In this document: positions 60,540 through 64,000 of the stretch, one piece after another
Layout: the number at the start of each line of letters is the position of its first letter
Position numbering within the stretch: the first letter of the stretch is position 1
Source: JBCBGF01 sp039193455
GTDB taxonomy: Bacteria > Pseudomonadota > Alphaproteobacteria > Rhodobacterales > Rhodobacteraceae
NCBI GenBank assembly: GCA_039193455.1
Contig: JBCCWO010000009.1
Location: 90,955 to 154,954 of the forward strand
DNA length: 64,000 nt
Direction of reading: 5' to 3'
Notes under the pieces: model-generated
The model's database searches: none
What the model was told of the DNA's origin: nothing
Seen by the model: the letters and a program-made list of their open reading frames with translations, nothing else
Translations under genes and position numbers: made by a program

Positions 60540-61832
60540 CTACGCCAGCATCGCCACCGGATTCTCCAAGCCGTCTTTGATTGCCGTCAGAAGCTCGGCC
60601 CCGAGTGCACCGTCGATCACGCGGTGGTCGACCGAGAGCGTCACGCTCATCACGGTCGCCACGGCCAATTCCCCATCTTCCCCGACAATCGGTTTCTTCA
60701 CACCCGCGCCGACGGCCAAGATCGCGCCGTGGGGCGGGTTGATGACGGCGTCGAAGTTGTCGATGCCGAACATGCCGAGGTTCGAGATTGCGAAGCTGCC
60801 GCCCTGGTATTCATGGGGGGCGAGCTTACGGTCGCGGGCACGGGTGGCGAGGTCTTTCATCTCGGCCGAGAGGGCGGAGAGCGACTTCATCTCGGCGTCT
60901 TTCAGGACCGGGGTGAAGAGGCCGCCTTCGATGGCGACGGCCACCGCGACGTCCGAGGGTTTCAGCTGCAGCACCCGGTCGCCTGCCCAGACGGCGTTCG
61001 CGGCAGGCACTTGCTGGAGCGCCAAGGCGCAGGCCTTGATTATGAAGTCGTTGACCGACAGCTTCACGCCGCGCCCCTCGAGCTGTTTGTTGAGCTGGCT
61101 GCGGAATTTCAACAATGCGTCGAGCTGGATGTCGCGGCGCAGGTAGAAATGGGGGATCGTCTGCTTGGCCTCGGTGAGGCGAGCGGCGATGGTTTTCCGC
61201 ATGCCGTCGAGCGGGAGTTCCTCGTACTCGCGGCCCTCGTACATTTTGGTGACGGTGTTGGCGTCCATGCTTTGGGGTGCGGCAGCAGCGGCGGCGGGGG
61301 CCGCGGCTGGAGTTGCGGCGGCCGCGGGCTGGGCCGTGGCGTTTTCCACATCGGCTTTGACGATGCGGCCCTTGGGGCCGGAACCCTTGATCTGGCTGAG
61401 GTCGAGGCCCTTGTCCTTGGCGACGCGGCGGGCGAGCGGCGACGCGAAGATGCGGTCGCCGGACGCTGTGGCTGGGGCGGCGGGCGCGGGTGCTGCCGCA
61501 GGGGCAGGGGCCGCTTCGGCGGGCGCAGGCGCCTCTGCTGCCGGGGCCGCGGCGGGTGCAGGTGCCGTGCCGATATCATCGGCGCTTTCACCGTCTTCCA
61601 AGAGCACGGCGATCGGAGTGTTCACTTTCACCGCCTCGGTGCCTTCGGACACGAGGATTTTGCCCACGGTGCCTTCGTCCACCGCTTCGAATTCCATCGT
61701 GGCCTTGTCCGTCTCAATCTCGGCCAGAAGATCGCCGGATGACACCGTATCCCCTTCTTTCACAAGCCATTTGGCCAGCGTGCCTTCTTCCATGGTGGGG
61801 CTGAGGGCGGGCATCAGTACTTCGGTGGGCAT
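60540..61832 (-). CDS. pdhC: pyruvate dehydrogenase complex dihydrolipoamide acetyltransferase (E2)
   Basis: E2 core of 430 aa. One lipoyl domain (lipoyl Lys43 in EIETDKATMEFE), a long Ala/Pro linker, an E3/E1-binding domain (IFASPLARRVAKDKGLDLSQIKGSGPKGRIVKADV), another linker, and the acetyltransferase domain ending with SVTLSVDHRVIDGALGAELL, which has the catalytic His. Third pdh gene on the minus strand. Confidence 0.96.
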   Translation of the reverse strand: MPTEVLMPALSPTMEEGTLAKWLVKEGDTVSSGDLLAEIETDKATMEFEAVDEGTVGKILVSEGTEAVKVNTPIAVLLEDGESADDIGTAPAPAAAPAAEAPAPAEAAPAPAAAPAPAAPATASGDRIFASPLARRVAKDKGLDLSQIKGSGPKGRIVKADVENATAQPAAAATPAAAPAAAAAAPQSMDANTVTKMYEGREYEELPLDGMRKTIAARLTEAKQTIPHFYLRRDIQLDALLKFRSQLNKQLEGRGVKLSVNDFIIKACALALQQVPAANAVWAGDRVLQLKPSDVAVAVAIEGGLFTPVLKDAEMKSLSALSAEMKDLATRARDRKLAPHEYQGGSFAISNLGMFGIDNFDAVINPPHGAILAVGAGVKKPIVGEDGELAVATVMSVTLSVDHRVIDGALGAELLTAIKDGLENPVAMLA

Positions 61833-61834
61833 GC

Positions 61835-62095
61835 TTAGGCGTCCTTTTCCAGAACCACGCGGTCGAACGGGGCGCGGATGCGGCCTGTTCCTGTGGCGAG
61901 GGCTCGGAGTGTCGTTTCGATCTGGTTTTGGTGGCGGGCGAGCCAGTCATAGGCGGTCTGGTGACCGCGCCCGCCGGTCAACGTGATCTGGGTCGAGATC
62001 ACGGCGTCGGGGATCAGCCCGACAATGCGGGCCTCGGCGCCGCCAATGGCGACCCGGTAAGCCTCGCGCGTGCTATCCCGGCCCAGCACTTCCAT
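61835..62095 (-). CDS. hypothetical protein between pdhB and pdhC
   Basis: Protein of 86 aa (EVLGRDSTREAYRVAIGGAEARIVGLIPDAVISTQITLTGGRGHQTAYDWLARHQNQIETTLRALATGTGRIRAPFDRVVL). It fits exactly between pdhB and pdhC with 1-2 bp spacing, so it is surely part of the operon. No family recognised; the I-x-L-T core and following helix suggest a small alpha/beta domain. Confidence 0.7.
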   Translation of the reverse strand: MEVLGRDSTREAYRVAIGGAEARIVGLIPDAVISTQITLTGGRGHQTAYDWLARHQNQIETTLRALATGTGRIRAPFDRVVLEKDA

Positions 62096-62096
62096 C

Positions 62097-63479
62097 TTAG
62101 CAGTAGGTCACGGCTTTAACGGCCTCGACAACCTCGGCTGTGGTGACCAGCGCGAGCTTTTCGAGGTTGGCGGCATAGGGCATGGGCACGTCCTTGCCCG
62201 CGCAGTTGATCACCGGCGCGTCGAGGTAGTCGAAGGCCTCCTGCATGATCACCGAACTGACATAGTTGCCGACCGAGCCTTGCGGGAAGCCTTCCTCGAC
62301 CGTCACGCAGCGGTTGGTCTTCTGGACCGAGCGGACGACCGTGGCGGTGTCCATGGGGCGGAGCGTGCGCAGGTCGATCACTTCGGCCGAAATGCCCTCG
62401 CCCGCGAGCTCGTCGGCGGCCTGGAGCGCATATTGCATGCCGATGCCGAAGCTGACGATGGTGACATCCGAGCCCTCGCGCCAGATCCGCGCCTTGCCGA
62501 AGGGGACGGTGTAGTCGTCGAGCTTGGGCACCTCGAACGAGCGGCCATAGAGGATCTCGTTTTCAAGGAAGATCACAGGATTCGGATCGCGGATCGCGGT
62601 CTTCATCAGGCCTTTGGCGTCCGAGGCCGAGTAGGGCATGACCAACTTCAGACCCGGTATCTGCATGTACCAGGCGGCGTAATCCTGGCTGTGCTGTGCG
62701 CCGACGCGGGCCGCTGCGCCGTTGGGGCCGCGGAAGACCATGGGCGCGCCCATCTGGCCGCCGGACATATAGAGCGTCTTGGCCGCAGAGTTGATGATCT
62801 GGTCGATCGCCTGCATGGCGAAGTTGAAGGTCATGAACTCCACGATGGGGCGCAGGCCGCCAAAGGCCGCGCCAACGCCGATGCCGGCAAAGCCGTGTTC
62901 GGTGATCGGCGTGTCGATCACCCGTCTGGCGCCGAATTCGTCAAGCAGGCCCTGGCTGACCTTGTAGGCGCCTTGGTATTCGGCGACCTCCTCACCCATG
63001 ATAAAGACGGTGTCGTCGCGGCGCATTTCCTCGGCCATACCGTCGCGCAGGGCCTCGCGCACCGTGGTTTCCACCATCTCGGTGCCAGCCGGGATATCGG
63101 GCTCGGCGACGTCTTCGGACGGCACGGGTGCGGCCGGTGCGGGGGACGAGGCCAGTTTGCCTTCATGTCCCTCAAGTGCTGCGGGCACGGCCACGCTTTG
63201 CGCGTGCGGGGCCGCGGCGGCGTCTTCCGCGCTTTCTCCGTCCTCCAGCAAGAGCGCGATGGGCGTGTTGACCTTCACCGCTTCGGTGCCCTCGGCGACG
63301 AAGATCTTGCCCACCGTGCCTTCGTCAACGGCTTCGAACTCCATCGTCGCCTTGTCGGTTTCGATCTCGGCCAGAATATCGCCGGAGGATACGGTATCCC
63401 CCTCTTTCACCAGCCATTTCGCAAGCGTGCCTTCCTCCATCGTGGGCGACAGGGCGGGCATGAGTACTTCGGTTGCCAT
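62097..63479 (-). CDS. pdhB: pyruvate dehydrogenase E1 component subunit beta with N-terminal lipoyl domain
   Basis: E1 beta of 460 aa. Residues 1-80 are a lipoyl domain nearly identical to that of the E2 (Lys43 in ETDKATMEFE); after a linker the E1 beta domain starts at TTVREALRDGMAEEMRRDDTVFIMGEEVAEYQGAYKV and contains GPNGAAARVGAQHSQDYAAW and LRPMDTATVVRSVQKTNRCVTVEE. A lipoylated E1 beta is a known alphaproteobacterial arrangement. Confidence 0.96.
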   Translation of the reverse strand: MATEVLMPALSPTMEEGTLAKWLVKEGDTVSSGDILAEIETDKATMEFEAVDEGTVGKIFVAEGTEAVKVNTPIALLLEDGESAEDAAAAPHAQSVAVPAALEGHEGKLASSPAPAAPVPSEDVAEPDIPAGTEMVETTVREALRDGMAEEMRRDDTVFIMGEEVAEYQGAYKVSQGLLDEFGARRVIDTPITEHGFAGIGVGAAFGGLRPIVEFMTFNFAMQAIDQIINSAAKTLYMSGGQMGAPMVFRGPNGAAARVGAQHSQDYAAWYMQIPGLKLVMPYSASDAKGLMKTAIRDPNPVIFLENEILYGRSFEVPKLDDYTVPFGKARIWREGSDVTIVSFGIGMQYALQAADELAGEGISAEVIDLRTLRPMDTATVVRSVQKTNRCVTVEEGFPQGSVGNYVSSVIMQEAFDYLDAPVINCAGKDVPMPYAANLEKLALVTTAEVVEAVKAVTYC

Positions 63480-63493
63480 CTCTCTCGCTCTCC

Positions 63494-64000
63494 TCAGGCG
63501 TCTGCGTAAATGTCGGTGTAGAGCTCGGACACGTCAGGCTCGGGGCTCTCTTTGGAGAAGTCCGCCGCCTCGTTGACGATATCCTTAATCTCTTTGTCGA
63601 TGGCCTTGAGGTCGTCTTCGCTGGCGTGCTTGCCAGTCAGCAAGAGATCGCGGACATGTTCGATGGCGTCGCGTTCCTCGCGCATCTTTTGCACCTCTTC
63701 GCGGGTGCGGTACTTGGCAGGGTCCGACATCGAGTGGCCGCGGTAGCGGTAGGTCTTCACCTCAAGGATGTAGGGGCCCTTGCCCGCGCGGCAGTGCGCG
63801 ACGGCCTTTTCCCCGGCGGCCTTCACCGCCAGCACGTCCATCCCGTCAACTTCTTCGCCGGGGATGCCAAAGGCTAACCCGCGTTCGTAAATTTCTGCTG
63901 ACGAGGTTGAGCGTTGTTGCGCCGTGCCCATGGCATATTGGTTGTTTTCGATGACAAAGATCACTGGCAAATCCCACAGGGCCGCCATGTTAAAGGTTTC
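63494..64000 (-). CDS. pdhA: pyruvate dehydrogenase E1 component subunit alpha, 5' end beyond window
   Basis: C-terminal half of the E1 alpha subunit; the reading frame is open at the right edge. It includes the ThDP/Mg region VIFVIENNQYAMGTAQQRSTSS and the phosphorylation-loop-like YRYRGHSMSDPAKYRTREEV, ending ELYTDIYADA. Followed after 14 bp by pdhB. Confidence 0.95.
   Translation of the reverse strand, partial: ETFNMAALWDLPVIFVIENNQYAMGTAQQRSTSSAEIYERGLAFGIPGEEVDGMDVLAVKAAGEKAVAHCRAGKGPYILEVKTYRYRGHSMSDPAKYRTREEVQKMREERDAIEHVRDLLLTGKHASEDDLKAIDKEIKDIVNEAADFSKESPEPDVSELYTDIYADA

Noticed and set aside
62070..63509. Plus-strand open frame of 479 codons
   Set aside because: Exact antisense shadow of pdhB.

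Overview
The window is GC-rich alphaproteobacterial DNA, most likely chromosomal and from the order Rhodobacterales (Roseobacter or Paracoccaceae type). The signs are a class I lysyl-tRNA synthetase, a gene-transfer-agent (GTA) cluster, a pdhA-pdhB-pdhC order with a lipoyl domain on the E1 beta subunit, and S9 and L9 ribosomal proteins with extensions. Genes are tightly packed with many ATGA or TGATG overlaps. I saw no rRNA, tRNA, CRISPR array or insertion sequence.

Layout. 1-3.7 kb: the left-hand part of a glycerol-type ABC transporter operon on the minus strand (binding protein, two ATPases; permeases lie beyond the left edge). 4-11.7 kb: a catabolic and uptake cassette arranged around a divergent promoter with a perfect 16-bp palindrome; an aldo/keto reductase-RidA fusion faces a TIGR04076-like protein, a second aldo/keto reductase and a complete branched-chain-amino-acid-type (Liv) ABC transporter. 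11.8-13.6 kb: a phosphatase-like protein, a DUF1272 protein and a GlxA-type AraC regulator. 13.6-20.1 kb: a second complete Liv-type transporter operon ending in a GAF-domain protein, divergent from an amidohydrolase. 20.2-33 kb: chemoreceptor, EttA, M20 dipeptidase, PA2779/PA2778 pair, TerB-like protein, class I LysRS, stress protein and small proteins. 31.2-39.5 kb: a putrescine block with two divergent arms (SpuC-like aminotransferase and PuuB-like oxidase; PotFGHI-type transporter and PuuA-like synthetase). 39.5-42.7 kb: DUF1801, an ECHDC3-like crotonase, a thioesterase and an alpha/beta-hydrolase-LuxR fusion with a clear operator.

43-54.3 kb is core genome: rplM-rpsI, tig, rpsF-rpsR-rplI, fabD-fabG-acpP, then a HisA-like gene and a frameshifted agmatinase lying between acpP and fabF-mltG. 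54.4-59.2 kb holds a decayed GTA cluster: small and large terminase, a portal gene with an internal stop, prohead protease, a truncated capsid gene, then directly a DUF2793 gene; the rest of the structural genes is missing. 59.2-64 kb: a TraR/DksA zinc-finger protein, cysE and the pyruvate dehydrogenase genes.

The observations most worth following are the GTA remnant, the reductase/RidA/TIGR04076/transporter cassette with its palindromic operator, the LuxR-hydrolase fusion with its 9-6-9 inverted repeat, and the broken agmatinase next to a HisA paralogue in the fatty-acid cluster. Functions are read from recognised motifs and context only; no database search was possible.
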